Of a stretch of DNA of 64,000 nt, positions 42,020 to 51,123 are shown one piece after another. Every line of letters starts with the position of its first letter. Within the stretch, counting starts at the first letter, position 1. The stretch spans positions 1-64,000 of the forward strand of contig CAYPFY010000006.1 in the NCBI GenBank assembly GCA_964410105.1, written 5' to 3'. The notes beneath the pieces are model-generated. The model searched no databases. It worked only from the letters and a program-made list of their open reading frames with translations, and was not told the DNA's origin. A program made the translations under genes and the position numbers. Source of the stretch: CAYPFY01 sp964410105. Lineage in GTDB: Bacteria > Bacteroidota > Ignavibacteria > UBA10030 > SZUA-254.

Positions 42020-42685
42020 TTATCGGGATCTTTCGAGGCCTCGCAAGGGATCCTCGCTCACGACGAGGTCGAATCGGACCACAAGCCGATCGTCCGCCTT
42101 CACAAGCCCGAAGAGGGCCGACGGAGGCGTGATCCCAAAGTCATTCATTGATAAAACCTTTGAACCGGTGATGCGGAATGTGTTGGTTTGCTCCCGCGCG
42201 ATCATCACGAGGATTGAAACGTCTCTGATTGTGCCCGCGATACTCAGTTTTCCTTCTGTGTTTATCCGAAATCCGTTGTGCCCCGTGTCGGACTCTACGC
42301 TCGAGGCGATCTTTTTCAATTCGTAGATGATTGTAGGAAAGCTATCCGCGTTCATCGCGTGGCACATGTCTGAATTCATCAGGCTATTCCCGCATTCGAG
42401 GCTTTTCACTGGTATCGCCCCATGGACCAGGCCAGGGAGCGTATCGGTAGAACCACCCGACGAATCAAACATCCCAATTCCATCCATAACCGTTGCCTCG
42501 CACGTATAATCGCCAGTCGTCGCAGATCCTTCGAGCCATAACCGGCTCCCGGCCACGAGGCGGTACGATTTGAAATGTCCCTGTTGCGAAAAAAGCGGGG
42601 GTGTTTCTAAGCCCCACGCCGCCACGAGGGCAATCGCGGCAAGAGAACTCAAACATCCCCTCGCACCGGAGCGTCCACCTGACAT
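42020..42685 (-). CDS. YceI-like secreted protein (distal copy)
   Basis: 221 residues with a hydrophobic signal segment (about 10-33). The mature part has the YceI plan of an eight-stranded antiparallel barrel: 'S-R-L-W-L-E-G-S-A-T-T-G-D-Y', 'I-P-V-K-S-L-E-C', 'M-N-A-D-S-F-P-T-I', 'G-K-L-S-I-A-G' and 'S-M-N-D-F-G-I-T-P-P'. The family binds amphiphilic isoprenoid or lipid-like molecules in the periplasm. The usual histidine of 'S-T-L-H-D' is replaced (T-T-G-D-Y), and the protein has four cysteines not present in its operon paralogue. The ATG directly follows the porin stop with no gap. It closes the UspA-YceI-porin-YceI operon. Confidence 0.82.
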   Translation of the reverse strand: MSGGRSGARGCLSSLAAIALVAAWGLETPPLFSQQGHFKSYRLVAGSRLWLEGSATTGDYTCEATVMDGIGMFDSSGGSTDTLPGLVHGAIPVKSLECGNSLMNSDMCHAMNADSFPTIIYELKKIASSVESDTGHNGFRINTEGKLSIAGTIRDVSILVMIAREQTNTFRITGSKVLSMNDFGITPPSALFGLVKADDRLVVRFDLVVSEDPLRGLERSR

Positions 42686-43999
42686 TTAGAACATCACCTG
42701 CAGTTGCATCCTTGCCTCAACGACCGTTTGTCGCTCCGCTCTCCCTCCCGTCGCGATGACGGTCGTCTGGTCGGGCTGCTGAAGCAGGGGATATGCTCCG
42801 AGATTTCTCTCAATGGCCAGCGGCTCATTGATGTAAACGGGGAGTTCTGCAGTCAATTTGACTTTGTTGCCCTCGGGATAGTAAGAGATTGCGCCGGTGA
42901 TCTCCTGGATTAGCCTGTGATCGACGATCTTGTATACGTTGCCGGAGTTATCCTTCACCCCAAAATTTTCATCGGGCCTGAGAAAGGAATAGCGGAGGGC
43001 GAATTCAAGCGGATTCGAATAATATCCTCCCTGCGCCCTTCCCCCGAAGAGGAAAAGCGAGCCGTAGCGATTCTTGAATGAGCCGTAATTGATCTCACCC
43101 TCGGCGGAGAACCCTTTTTTCTTCCCGCTGAGTCGAGCAGCGGCGTCAACGCCGACCTGCCATAACTCGCTCTTGTCCAGGGGTTGCTGGGCGATGAAGG
43201 GATTCCAATTGCTGTTGAGTAAGAGCGACTTGTCCTCCAGTTTCACGTTCAGGGCTGTCGAGTGCCCGACTTTCGAATCCTTGGTATAGAGCCCGTTGAT
43301 GGAGAGTTCGTAGCCGGACGTGGACTCAACCAAGTTCTGCCTCATCTTGTACAGATCTGGTTCAAGTCCATCGGTCACTCCGATGCGCGCCACGATCATG
43401 GGCATGCCCAGGTCAAGCGGAATATAGCGGATGGGGACATCCCGTCCGCCCCCAGTGAATACGCCGAGAACGGCCTCAACGCTGCCGGAATTGCCGCGGA
43501 GTGATATCCCCACGTCCCTCCCCAGCTTGAATCCTGAGTACTGGACTGACACATCGGTGAATTGGAAGAAAGCCTCGTCGGTGAGATTCTCCCTCCCATA
43601 AGGAACCTTGAACTGTCCCACTTTGATCCGGAGCGACCTCGTGAGGGGGATGTCGGCGCTCAAATCGAGCAGAGAAAGAGCGACCCCCGGGGAAGGCGCC
43701 TTCACCTCTTCTTCGCCTCCGAGGGCGAATTGCACGTCGAAATTTATGTCGTCATAAGATGCTGTTGTCCCCAACCGTGCCTGTTTCAGGTAAAGATAGA
43801 GACGGGCGTTGTCCCGGTAAATATCCCTGAGGAACTGGGCGAAGCCGAGCGTCTGCATACGGCCGTAGAATTTCATTACCGGAGACTGTCGGCCGCTTTC
43901 AGACGCTGCTCCCGATCGTGGTGTGTCCTGAGCGACACTGATGAGGCGGGTCGCAATCGTTAGCGACAGGATCGCAAGCAAAATTCGGATGCCTTTCAT
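42686..43999 (-). CDS. Phosphate-selective porin O/P-like outer-membrane protein
   Basis: 437 residues from the ATG at 43999, which has AAGGAG nine bases upstream. A longer in-frame start at 44029 overlaps the previous stop (ATGA) but would place ten polar residues before the signal peptide. Signal peptide, then strands such as 'F-Y-G-R-M-Q-T-L-G-F' and 'L-K-Q-A-R-L-G-T-T', 'L-R-I-K-V-G-Q-F-K-V-P-Y-G-R-E' (the OprP/OprO-type motif) and a C-terminal Phe (Q-V-M-F) expected for a Bam-inserted barrel. Substrate selectivity cannot be read from sequence. It lies between two YceI genes on one transcript. Confidence 0.85.
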   Translation of the reverse strand: MKGIRILLAILSLTIATRLISVAQDTPRSGAASESGRQSPVMKFYGRMQTLGFAQFLRDIYRDNARLYLYLKQARLGTTASYDDINFDVQFALGGEEEVKAPSPGVALSLLDLSADIPLTRSLRIKVGQFKVPYGRENLTDEAFFQFTDVSVQYSGFKLGRDVGISLRGNSGSVEAVLGVFTGGGRDVPIRYIPLDLGMPMIVARIGVTDGLEPDLYKMRQNLVESTSGYELSINGLYTKDSKVGHSTALNVKLEDKSLLLNSNWNPFIAQQPLDKSELWQVGVDAAARLSGKKKGFSAEGEINYGSFKNRYGSLFLFGGRAQGGYYSNPLEFALRYSFLRPDENFGVKDNSGNVYKIVDHRLIQEITGAISYYPEGNKVKLTAELPVYINEPLAIERNLGAYPLLQQPDQTTVIATGGRAERQTVVEARMQLQVMF

Positions 44000-44025
44000 G
44001 AGAGTATTCTCCTTTCGAAATGAAA

Positions 44026-44628
44026 TCATTCACCGGTCCGTGAGCCGAGCAGGACATCAAATTTTATAGACACCTGATCGTCAGTCTGAAGCACTCCGAG
44101 CATGAAGCTCGGAGGCTCTATCCCAAAATCGGTCATCAAGAGCTCTTTGGTTCCCCTCACCCGGATGGTTCCGTCTGCTTGCTTCACCATCCGCACGTCC
44201 ATCTCGATGACTTTTTCTTTTCCCGCGACGCTAAGCTTTCCCCTTGTGCGCAGAAGTAGCGTATCTCTGCCGCTCGAATCTCGATCCTCCGTTGCTTCAT
44301 CGAGCCGGTAAAGAATCTCCGGAAAATCTTCCGCCCGCAGTGATTCGTACATATTCCTGTCCATCTTTTCCTCGCCCGATTTGATATTCTTTACCGGGAT
44401 TCTGATCGTCAAGTGAGAAATCGGATTCGAATTCCCCCCGGGCGATGCGGAGTCACCACGGGCAGATCCCCTGATATCCGACGTGGCGAAACTGTAATCA
44501 TGGAGGGTTGAGGTTCCCTCCAATTGGAGCCTGCTCTGAGGCCGCACGAAGAGTTGATTTTCGGACTGTCCAATGAGGAGGGTCGGTAAGCCAACCGCCA
44601 GGACCATGATCAAGCAGAGAGTCTTCAT
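44026..44628 (-). CDS. YceI-like secreted protein (proximal copy)
   Basis: 200 residues with signal peptide 1-20. Classical YceI motifs: 'S-R-L-Q-L-E-G-T-S-T-L-H-D-Y', 'I-P-V-K-N-I-K-S-G', 'M-Y-E-S-L-R-A-E-D-F-P-E-I', 'G-K-L-S-V-A-G' and 'L-M-T-D-F-G-I-E-P-P-S-F-M-L-G'. It is probably a periplasmic lipid/isoprenoid-binding barrel. Its start overlaps the UspA stop by 4 bp, so it is translationally coupled to the stress protein. It keeps the S-T-L-H-D motif that the distal copy has lost, so the two copies may bind different ligands. Confidence 0.9.
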   Translation of the reverse strand: MKTLCLIMVLAVGLPTLLIGQSENQLFVRPQSRLQLEGTSTLHDYSFATSDIRGSARGDSASPGGNSNPISHLTIRIPVKNIKSGEEKMDRNMYESLRAEDFPEILYRLDEATEDRDSSGRDTLLLRTRGKLSVAGKEKVIEMDVRMVKQADGTIRVRGTKELLMTDFGIEPPSFMLGVLQTDDQVSIKFDVLLGSRTGE

Positions 44629-45116
44629 CGCATGTGCTCCTTTTCGTCCGGGTTTGCATCGAAACGGCCCCGGTTCCGGGCGCAGCCTGACCTGATGGTC
44701 AGCACCGGGATCGGCGAAAAACGGACGATCTTTTCCGCGACGCTTCCCATGAATGCGCGTGCCAATCCTGTCCTGCCGTGGGTTGCCATGACGATGAGAT
44801 CGACGCTTTCTTCGGCCGCGAACCTGAGGATTTCATCACATATTTCGCCTCTGCGAATAAGAAACACCAAGTCATGATCGGAGGGGAATCGTTTCTGTAC
44901 GAAATCGTTAAGCCTCCGGGAGGCGGCCGCGCCGGAGGTCTTCGACCCGCTGCTCTCTGCGGAATCAGAGGCGGAGATGGGTAGACTACCCTCGATGACA
45001 TGAACCAGATAGATCCGGGTATTAGAAATAACCGAGAAAGACCGTGCGAGCTCGACCGCCTGGAGCGAGCCGTCGGAGAGGTCGGTCGGGACGAGAATTG
45101 ACTTTATGATAATCAT
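44625..45116 (-). CDS. Universal stress protein (UspA family)
   Basis: 163 residues, one Usp domain. Start 'I-K-S-I-L-V-P-T-D-L-S-D-G-S', then 'I-Y-L-V-H-V-I-E-G', 'D-L-I-V-M-A-T-H-G-R-T-G-L-A-R-A-F-M-G-S-V-A-E-K-I-V' and 'P-V-L-T-I-R'. The GRTG...GS segment belongs to the ATP-binding subgroup. The C-terminal 15 residues are a polar extension. It is a cytosolic stress or redox-response protein of unspecified activity. It is the first gene of the four-gene minus-strand operon and lies just behind a Crp/Fnr-like palindrome, consistent with control by oxygen or energy state. Confidence 0.9.
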   Translation of the reverse strand: MIIIKSILVPTDLSDGSLQAVELARSFSVISNTRIYLVHVIEGSLPISASDSAESSGSKTSGAAASRRLNDFVQKRFPSDHDLVFLIRRGEICDEILRFAAEESVDLIVMATHGRTGLARAFMGSVAEKIVRFSPIPVLTIRSGCARNRGRFDANPDEKEHMR

Positions 45117-45189
45117 GTTATCAGGTTCCGATGCTGTTCTAATGTAAGAGGGAGGGCGACGGAACTGAATGACATCGGTCGGGCCTCAG

Positions 45190-45205
45190 CATGATTTTCG
45201 TCATG
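45190..45205. promoter_or_regulatory. Crp/Fnr-type operator palindrome
   Basis: CATGATTTTCGTCATG contains TGA-N6-TCA in perfect dyad symmetry, the spacing shared by Crp and Fnr sites. It lies about 80 bp upstream of the UspA start. On the minus strand a TACATT -10-like hexamer begins 51 nt after its centre, which would place the site near -62, a class I activator position. The gene for a Crp/Fnr-family regulator ends 45 bp away. Confidence 0.5.
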
Positions 45206-45250
45206 TGCTGGAACCGATCGAAACGAAAGGGAGGGGACAGCTGGGAGAAA

Positions 45251-45961
45251 CTAGTCGAAAACGTGCGTAATCCGGAGGAGAGCGTGTTGGTTGAGGATTT
45301 TGATCTTTCGGCCTTCCAGTTCGATGATATTCTTTTCTCTCAAATCCGAAAGCAGGCGGATGACGGTTTCTGTGGCCGTCCCTACGATGTTTGACAAATC
45401 TTCTCGGGTCAACGGCGTTTTTATGGTAGCTCCATCCTGCTCGACACCGAAGAATTCTCTCAGCATAAGCAATGTCTCGGCAAGCCGTTCCTTGACCGGC
45501 TTCTGCGCCAGGCTTATCTCCTTGTCCTCGGCGGATCTCAGCTCGCGCGCAAGAAGTGCCATAACCTGCATGTTGAAAGGCGGGCTCTCTTTCAAAAGGC
45601 CGTAGAAAGTATCTCTCGGTATGAAACAGATTGACGCATCTTCCAAAACGGCGGCGGATGCAGCATATGGTTCGCCGCTGATGAGCGAGCGGTAGCCGAC
45701 GACATCCCCTTCCTTCGCCAGCCGGAGGATCTGTTCCTTGCCGTCACGGCCCGTCTTGTAGAGTTTTATTTTTCCACGATTGATGCAGTAGAGGCCCGCA
45801 GGGAAACCCCCTTCGTGGAAGAGGATCTGCCCTGCCCTGTGAAAATTGCAGCCCTTATGGAGCGATAGCTTGACGAGCTCTTCGCTGGAGAGCTCGCTGA
45901 AGACCGTTTTGAGCCTCGACTCGCACGTTTCGCAATGCGGGATCTCGAATTTTGGTTTCAT
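45251..45961 (-). CDS. Crp/Fnr-family transcriptional regulator
   Basis: 236 residues. N-terminal cyclic-nucleotide-binding-type barrel (about 20-140; 'L-F-H-E-G-G-F-P-A-G-L-Y-C-I-N-R-G-K-I-K-L-Y'), dimerisation helix, then a winged helix with 'T-R-E-D-L-S-N-I-V-G-T-A-T-E-T-V-I-R-L-L' as recognition segment (about 180-200). The RxxE-type cAMP contact is not obvious. The N-terminus has C-E-T-C (residues 10 and 13) and further cysteines near 38, 59 and 110, so a redox or Fe-S sensor is possible. GGAGGAG precedes the ATG by 10 nt. It lies just upstream of the UspA operon on the same strand and is its likely regulator. Confidence 0.92.
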   Translation of the reverse strand: MKPKFEIPHCETCESRLKTVFSELSSEELVKLSLHKGCNFHRAGQILFHEGGFPAGLYCINRGKIKLYKTGRDGKEQILRLAKEGDVVGYRSLISGEPYAASAAVLEDASICFIPRDTFYGLLKESPPFNMQVMALLARELRSAEDKEISLAQKPVKERLAETLLMLREFFGVEQDGATIKTPLTREDLSNIVGTATETVIRLLSDLREKNIIELEGRKIKILNQHALLRITHVFD

Positions 45962-46088
45962 GGGGCTTCGACTCCTCCAATATAGGTTTTTTCCGTGATG
46001 TGTGAAAGGTGGCGCCGGCCCCCCGTACTAGCGATTGATTATTACCAGCCAAAATCATACTTTTGAAGTCGACAGGAGGTGCCTGATC

Positions 46089-46673
46089 ATGAAAATGCTC
46101 TCGCGGGTAGTGACCATGGCGGTACTGGCAGCATCGACGGCATTCTCGCAGAAAGCTGCTCCGTCACCAGGGCTGAAGGATGCCAAATCACCACCTTCAT
46201 TGAGTCCCGTGAAGGGGTTTAACGTCCCGACCGACCGGAGTTTTTCGGAAATGACAAATCTGCAGAAGTTTGAGTACGCACGGGATCTCATGAACGAAGC
46301 TGTAACGGTCGATGCCGGAATCTGCGCGACCTATACGGAACGGGAGGGCCGCTCCAATGGGTATCCGGGCGACCAGGCCGAGCTGCTGGCGGATATGGCA
46401 GAAAGGCACGCCACAACCTTCTCACATTTGCACCAGGTCCAGGAGATTGTCGGACGAATCGTGCAGAGCATTGCAAACGAAGCGTACTCTTTGTCCCAGG
46501 ATCAGCTCTCTGTGACATACGCTTCATTCACCCGCATCCAGAATCTGACATTCAGACCAACCGGTTTTTTCCCACACCTCCGCGGCAAGGTCGACGAATT
46601 GCTCGATCAGTATGAGGTGGAGAGCGATGCGTTGGACGACGCGATTGAGGAACTTGGGAACAGTCTTCGCTGA
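46089..46673 (+). CDS. Secreted helical protein of unknown function
   Basis: 194 residues from the ATG at 46089, with AGGAGG at 46074-46079. An upstream in-frame TTG (46035) would put a polar tail before the signal peptide, so I reject it. The signal peptide is residues 1-20 (ending AFS). The mature protein has a Pro-rich linker and then four or five amphipathic helices ('L-Q-K-F-E-Y-A-R-D-L-M-N-E-A', 'E-L-L-A-D-M-A-E-R-H', 'V-D-E-L-L-D-Q-Y-E-V-E-S-D-A-L-D'). I do not recognise the family. It is divergently transcribed from the Crp/Fnr gene across a 127-bp gap, so the two may share control. Confidence 0.75.
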   Translation: MKMLSRVVTMAVLAASTAFSQKAAPSPGLKDAKSPPSLSPVKGFNVPTDRSFSEMTNLQKFEYARDLMNEAVTVDAGICATYTEREGRSNGYPGDQAELLADMAERHATTFSHLHQVQEIVGRIVQSIANEAYSLSQDQLSVTYASFTRIQNLTFRPTGFFPHLRGKVDELLDQYEVESDALDDAIEELGNSLR

Positions 46674-46940
46674 AGGAATTCTCGTTAGAATCTCGGCGCT
46701 GAATGTGTCCGAGAGTTCGGCTACCGACGGCCGAACGGCCCTCAGGAACGGGAAAGAGCTTGCAAACCCTCGTGGTGCATCTGAGCCACCGAATCTCTCC
46801 CCGGGTCGCCGCGCAGACGAGTTAAGGGGTTCTCCCGTCCATCATTCGTGCTCCAGATGTTTGACCCTTCTGCCATACCTACTGTGCGAAATCCCGCAAC
46901 TGCCCCCGGTTGACCAAATCCGCCAGCGATCCAGATTACC

Positions 46941-49526
46941 TTGAAAAGGTCGTCAAATAAGATCCAGGTTTCCCCGGAGCTTATCGAAGCCGCGCGGAGC
47001 CAGTACGCTGACGTCCTGGGGACACTTTCGACCTCTGTCGAGGGATTGACGGAGCCGGAGGTCGAAAGGCGCATGATGATTCACGGCCCGAACGAAGTCT
47101 CGCAGGAGGAGAGGCACGGTCCGCTCTGGCGGCTTGTGACTTCGCTTCGCAATCCTCTCGTCGTCCTGCTGACGGCCCTCGCCGTAATCTCCTTTGTCAC
47201 GGGAGATCCGCGGGCAGGGACGGTGATGAGTTTAATGGTCGTACTCGGAGTCCTGCTGAAATTCGTTCAGGAAACGAGGGCGGACACTGCTGCCGCGAAA
47301 TTGAAGGCGATGATAAAGGTGACGGCAACGGTCGTCCGCGGCGATGTTACCAGGGAAGTTCCTCTCAAGGACCTCGTTCCGGGAGACATCGTAAAGCTCT
47401 CAGCGGGCGACATGATCCCCGCCGACGTCCGGATCATATCCTCGAAAGATCTTTTCGTGATTCAGGCGAGCCTCACCGGAGAATCGCTGCCTGTCGAAAA
47501 ATACGACACTCCTGAGCCGCGCGATTCCATCTCTCCGCTCGAATACTCAAATATCTGTTTTCTCGGGACGAGCGTTGAAAGCGGAACGGCATCCGCCGTC
47601 GTCATCGCAACAGGCAAACAGACATATTTCGGAAAAATGGCCGCAAGCCTGAGCGGTCAACTGGTGGAGACCAGTTTCGACAAGGGGATAAAAAGGTTTA
47701 CCTGGCTCATGATCCGGTTCATGGCGGTGATGGTCCCCCTGGTCTTTCTCATCAACGGGTTCACCAAAGGGAATTGGGGGGAAGCATTCTTTTTCGCCCT
47801 TGCGATCGCGGTGGGGCTCACCCCGGAAATGCTCCCTATGATCGTTTCGGTGAGCCTTTCCCGCGGGGCCCTTCTCATGTGCAAGAAGAAGGTGATCGTC
47901 AAGAGGCTCAATTCCATCCAGAATTTTGGCGCGATGGATGTCCTGTGCACCGACAAGACCGGAACGCTGACGATCGACCACGTGATCCTCGAACAGCACT
48001 GCGATGTCGTTCGCAAGGAGGACGATATGGTTCTCCTCGACGCATACCTCATCAGCCACTTTCAGACGGGGCTTAAAAACCTGCTCGACCGCGCGATACT
48101 GGAATACCGGGACGAGTTGCACCAGCAGATGAATGTCCATATGTATAAGAAAGTTGACGAGATCCCGTTCGATTTCTCCCGAAGAATGATGTCGGTCGTT
48201 GTCGAGACGCCCGAGGGGACTCACCGCCTGGTCACAAAGGGGGCCCCCGAAGCGATTTTTGGGCGCTGTACGCGTTTCGAACTCGAAGGGGATCTCCTGC
48301 CGATGGACCCCATTCTCATCCAGGACCTGAGGGACGAGTACGAGAGGCTGAGCGCCGATGGGTTTCGCGTGCTCGCAGTCGCGCACAAGGATCTGGAACG
48401 CCGCCCGGCATATTCGAAGGATGATGAACAGGATCTTGTGCTGAAGGGCTACGTTGCCTTTCTCGATCCTCCAAAAGAGAGCGCGGGGCCGGCTATCGCT
48501 GTCCTTCAGAAACATGGCGTGACGGTCAAGATCCTCACCGGCGACAATGATCTCGTCACAAAGAAGGTGTGCCACGACGTCGGACTCCCCACCGATCGAA
48601 TCCTGCTGGGGCCCAGTATCGATGCGATGACGGACGAAGAACTTTCCGCCGCCGTTGAAACGACCCATATCTATGCGCGCCTTTCCCCGGCGCACAAACA
48701 CCGCATCGTTGATCTGCTTCGGACTCGTGGCCACGTGGTTGGATTCATGGGCGATGGCATCAACGATGCCCCGGCTTTGCGCGCCGCAGACGTCGGGATC
48801 TCCGTCGATTCCGCCGTTGATATCGCAAAAGAATCCGCCGACGTCATTCTTCTCGAAAAAAGTCTCCTGGTGCTGGAAGAAGGTGTCCTTGAAGGGAGAA
48901 AGGTCTTTTCAAACATCATCAAATATGTTCGGATGGGAGCGAGTTCGAATTTTGGAAACATGTTCAGCGTGCTCGGGGCCAGCGCGTTTTTGCCGTTCGT
49001 ACCTATGCTTCCCATACAAATCCTCACCAATAACCTTCTCTATGATTTTTCGCAGGTCCCCATCCCGACGGACAACGTCGACCCGGAGCAGGTCGTGAAA
49101 CCCCGGCCCTGGTCGATGAGCGAGATCAGCCGTTTTATTCTCTTCGTCGGTCCCGTCAGCTCTATTTTCGACTACACCACCTATTTCGTCATGTATTTCG
49201 TCTTCAATTGCAAGGATCCGTCACGGGCGTCGCTTTTTCAGACAGGCTGGTTCGTGGAATCGCTGATGACCCAGACTCTGATCATTCATATCATTCGCAC
49301 AAATAAAATCCCGTTCATTCAAAGCCTGCCAAGCGTGCCGCTTATTCTGACGTCGGGCATCATCATCGCCGTTGGAATGTGGTTGCCTCACTCCGGGCTT
49401 GGGCCATCACTCGGATTCACAGAGCTTCCGCCGCTTTACTGGCCAATCCTGCTGCTAACCATTCTCTGTTACGTTGTCCTCACACAGGCCGTCAAAATGA
49501 GCCTCATTCGGAAGAATTGGATCTGA
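46941..49526 (+). CDS. mgtA: Magnesium-translocating P-type ATPase (MgtA type)
   Basis: 861 residues, slightly shorter than enterobacterial MgtA. It has a cation-ATPase N-terminus ('E-G-L-T-E-P-E-V-E-R-R'), the actuator 'L-T-G-E-S', the phosphorylation motif DKTGTLT with Asp near residue 338, 'K-G-A-P-E' in the nucleotide domain and 'G-D-G-I-N-D-A-P-A-L'. Transmembrane helices flank these, and a P-T-D-N-V-D segment follows 'D-F-S-Q-V-P-I', as in P3B pumps. It imports Mg2+ at the inner membrane. The TTG start is uncertain because no good ribosome site precedes it. I see no obvious magnesium riboswitch in the 267 bp upstream. Confidence 0.9.
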   Translation: MKRSSNKIQVSPELIEAARSQYADVLGTLSTSVEGLTEPEVERRMMIHGPNEVSQEERHGPLWRLVTSLRNPLVVLLTALAVISFVTGDPRAGTVMSLMVVLGVLLKFVQETRADTAAAKLKAMIKVTATVVRGDVTREVPLKDLVPGDIVKLSAGDMIPADVRIISSKDLFVIQASLTGESLPVEKYDTPEPRDSISPLEYSNICFLGTSVESGTASAVVIATGKQTYFGKMAASLSGQLVETSFDKGIKRFTWLMIRFMAVMVPLVFLINGFTKGNWGEAFFFALAIAVGLTPEMLPMIVSVSLSRGALLMCKKKVIVKRLNSIQNFGAMDVLCTDKTGTLTIDHVILEQHCDVVRKEDDMVLLDAYLISHFQTGLKNLLDRAILEYRDELHQQMNVHMYKKVDEIPFDFSRRMMSVVVETPEGTHRLVTKGAPEAIFGRCTRFELEGDLLPMDPILIQDLRDEYERLSADGFRVLAVAHKDLERRPAYSKDDEQDLVLKGYVAFLDPPKESAGPAIAVLQKHGVTVKILTGDNDLVTKKVCHDVGLPTDRILLGPSIDAMTDEELSAAVETTHIYARLSPAHKHRIVDLLRTRGHVVGFMGDGINDAPALRAADVGISVDSAVDIAKESADVILLEKSLLVLEEGVLEGRKVFSNIIKYVRMGASSNFGNMFSVLGASAFLPFVPMLPIQILTNNLLYDFSQVPIPTDNVDPEQVVKPRPWSMSEISRFILFVGPVSSIFDYTTYFVMYFVFNCKDPSRASLFQTGWFVESLMTQTLIIHIIRTNKIPFIQSLPSVPLILTSGIIIAVGMWLPHSGLGPSLGFTELPPLYWPILLLTILCYVVLTQAVKMSLIRKNWI

Positions 49527-49799
49527 ATGGCACAGACTTGCCCCCGGATGCGGCGCCCGGACGGTCGGGAGTGGCCGCCTGCAGGAACACTCCCCATGTG
49601 AGGGTTGTCTGTTTGATTTTTCTCTGATAAGCGATACCTTGAAGAAAGTCGGTATGACTATTTCTTCGCTCCTGGCTCGATTATAGATTCCCCCGACCGT
49701 CAAGGTCTCTTCCCAGGAAAACTTATTGTACGAAACGCTCTCCGGCCATTATAAACCAGATAGCGGATTCCGTTCGAGAGAGTTTGGGGATAAACAAGA

Positions 49800-50909
49800 A
49801 TGATTTCTCCTTCACTTTTCCTTATCAGCATCGTCCAAGGAATATTCCTGGTGATGCTCATCGGGCACCGGCGTTCGACCAACCCCATGGCATCGCGACT
49901 CATCATTGTCCTCATAACATTCATCATCCTCACAAACCTCGGTTACTTTGTCGCGCACACCGGTCTTCGGAATTATGTTCCCCAGCTGTTCAGCTTCACG
50001 GCCGGGACGACCCTCCTCTTGGGACCTCTCTTTTATTTCTATTCAAAATCGGTCGTCGATCCGTCGTTTCGATGGAAGCGGGGCTACTGGATTCACTTTC
50101 TTCCCTATACACTGCTGTTTCTCTTCAACGGCCGATATTTTCTCCTCGCCACGTGCGATTGGGCTGATTTCCTGGCCACATTCCTTGCTGGCGATCTTCC
50201 CATGGACGATACATCGAAAGTGATGTTTGCCGTGCAGGAGATCCATCTCTTCATTTATTTGGTCGTTATTTTTCGGCAGATTCGAGCTGCGGTTAATTTT
50301 CCTGAACCAGCGGCCTATATTATTCCGGTTTCCTCCCGCGTGCGGTGGTTAAAGGCAATGGCGTATTCCCTTTCTCTTCTCTTTGTCGTGGCTTTTTCCC
50401 TCTATCTCTTCGTCCTCCTTCGGGGTAGGTACAATCCGATTACGAATTATATATATTCCCTTGCTTCGGCCGGCATATTCTACGTTGTCGAGTACAATTT
50501 GGTCCTGAACCCGGAATTGATTAGTCCCGGATTCGTCCAGAAGTATCGTAAGTACATGCCCTTTGACGGGAACGAAAGCGAGACATACGCGCGGCGACTT
50601 CGGATACTTATGAGCGAAGCGAAAGTATTTACTAATCCGGATTTAGACCTTTCCACACTGGCCGAGCGGATCGGCCTCCCCGCGTATCAGGTTTCGAGAC
50701 TCATAAATGAACGATTCAATAAATCATTTAATGACTACGTCAACGAGCACAGGGTGCGGGAATTTATCGCCCGGGTGAACGATCCGAAATACCAAAACCT
50801 CAGCATATATGGCTTGGCGCTTGAGGTTGGATTCAACAGCAAATCGTCTTTCAATTCCGCCTTCAAAAAAATCACCGGCAAAACCCCTTCTCAATACAGG
50901 GCGACCTAG
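49800..50909 (+). CDS. Membrane-anchored AraC-family regulator
   Basis: 369 residues. Seven hydrophobic segments occupy about residues 5-235, followed by a C-terminal AraC domain (about 265-369) with both helix-turn-helix units: 'D-L-S-T-L-A-E-R-I-G-L-P-A-Y-Q-V-S-R-L-I-N' and 'I-Y-G-L-A-L-E-V-G-F-N-S-K-S-S-F-N-S-A-F-K-K', ending 'G-K-T-P-S-Q-Y-R'. This 7TM-AraC layout is frequent in Bacteroidota and implies that a membrane or periplasmic signal is coupled directly to DNA binding. No histidine kinase or ligand domain is seen. The next gene on the same strand encodes a secreted hydrolase-like protein, a possible target. Confidence 0.92.
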   Translation: MISPSLFLISIVQGIFLVMLIGHRRSTNPMASRLIIVLITFIILTNLGYFVAHTGLRNYVPQLFSFTAGTTLLLGPLFYFYSKSVVDPSFRWKRGYWIHFLPYTLLFLFNGRYFLLATCDWADFLATFLAGDLPMDDTSKVMFAVQEIHLFIYLVVIFRQIRAAVNFPEPAAYIIPVSSRVRWLKAMAYSLSLLFVVAFSLYLFVLLRGRYNPITNYIYSLASAGIFYVVEYNLVLNPELISPGFVQKYRKYMPFDGNESETYARRLRILMSEAKVFTNPDLDLSTLAERIGLPAYQVSRLINERFNKSFNDYVNEHRVREFIARVNDPKYQNLSIYGLALEVGFNSKSSFNSAFKKITGKTPSQYRAT

Positions 50910-51123
50910 GCTCATTGCATGATGAGGTCCGGTCCCCGCCGACAATATTTGCCGCCTTTTCTGGTTCGTTCCGATAAAACAGGTCGCTTATTCCCGGCCA
51001 ATCTAGTAGATTGAGCCTGAATTACGTCGCAGGTGAACGAAACGCCTCGGCCCTCAGAAGGTTATTCAGTAACCTCGACGAGTCTAGGCAAGCACGTGGA
51101 CGAAAAATGAGAGGATGAAAAAC

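Noticed and set aside
45191..45394. Plus-strand frame of 67 codons
   Set aside because: It is antisense to the 3' end of the Crp/Fnr gene, has no ribosome site and covers the operator palindrome.
46674..46940. Magnesium riboswitch before mgtA
   Set aside because: I could not fold the region into an M-box-like or mgtA-leader-like structure by eye; covariance-model search would decide.
47547..48734. Long minus-strand open frame inside mgtA
   Set aside because: It is antisense to conserved P-type ATPase motifs, and its composition is the mirror of the real gene.
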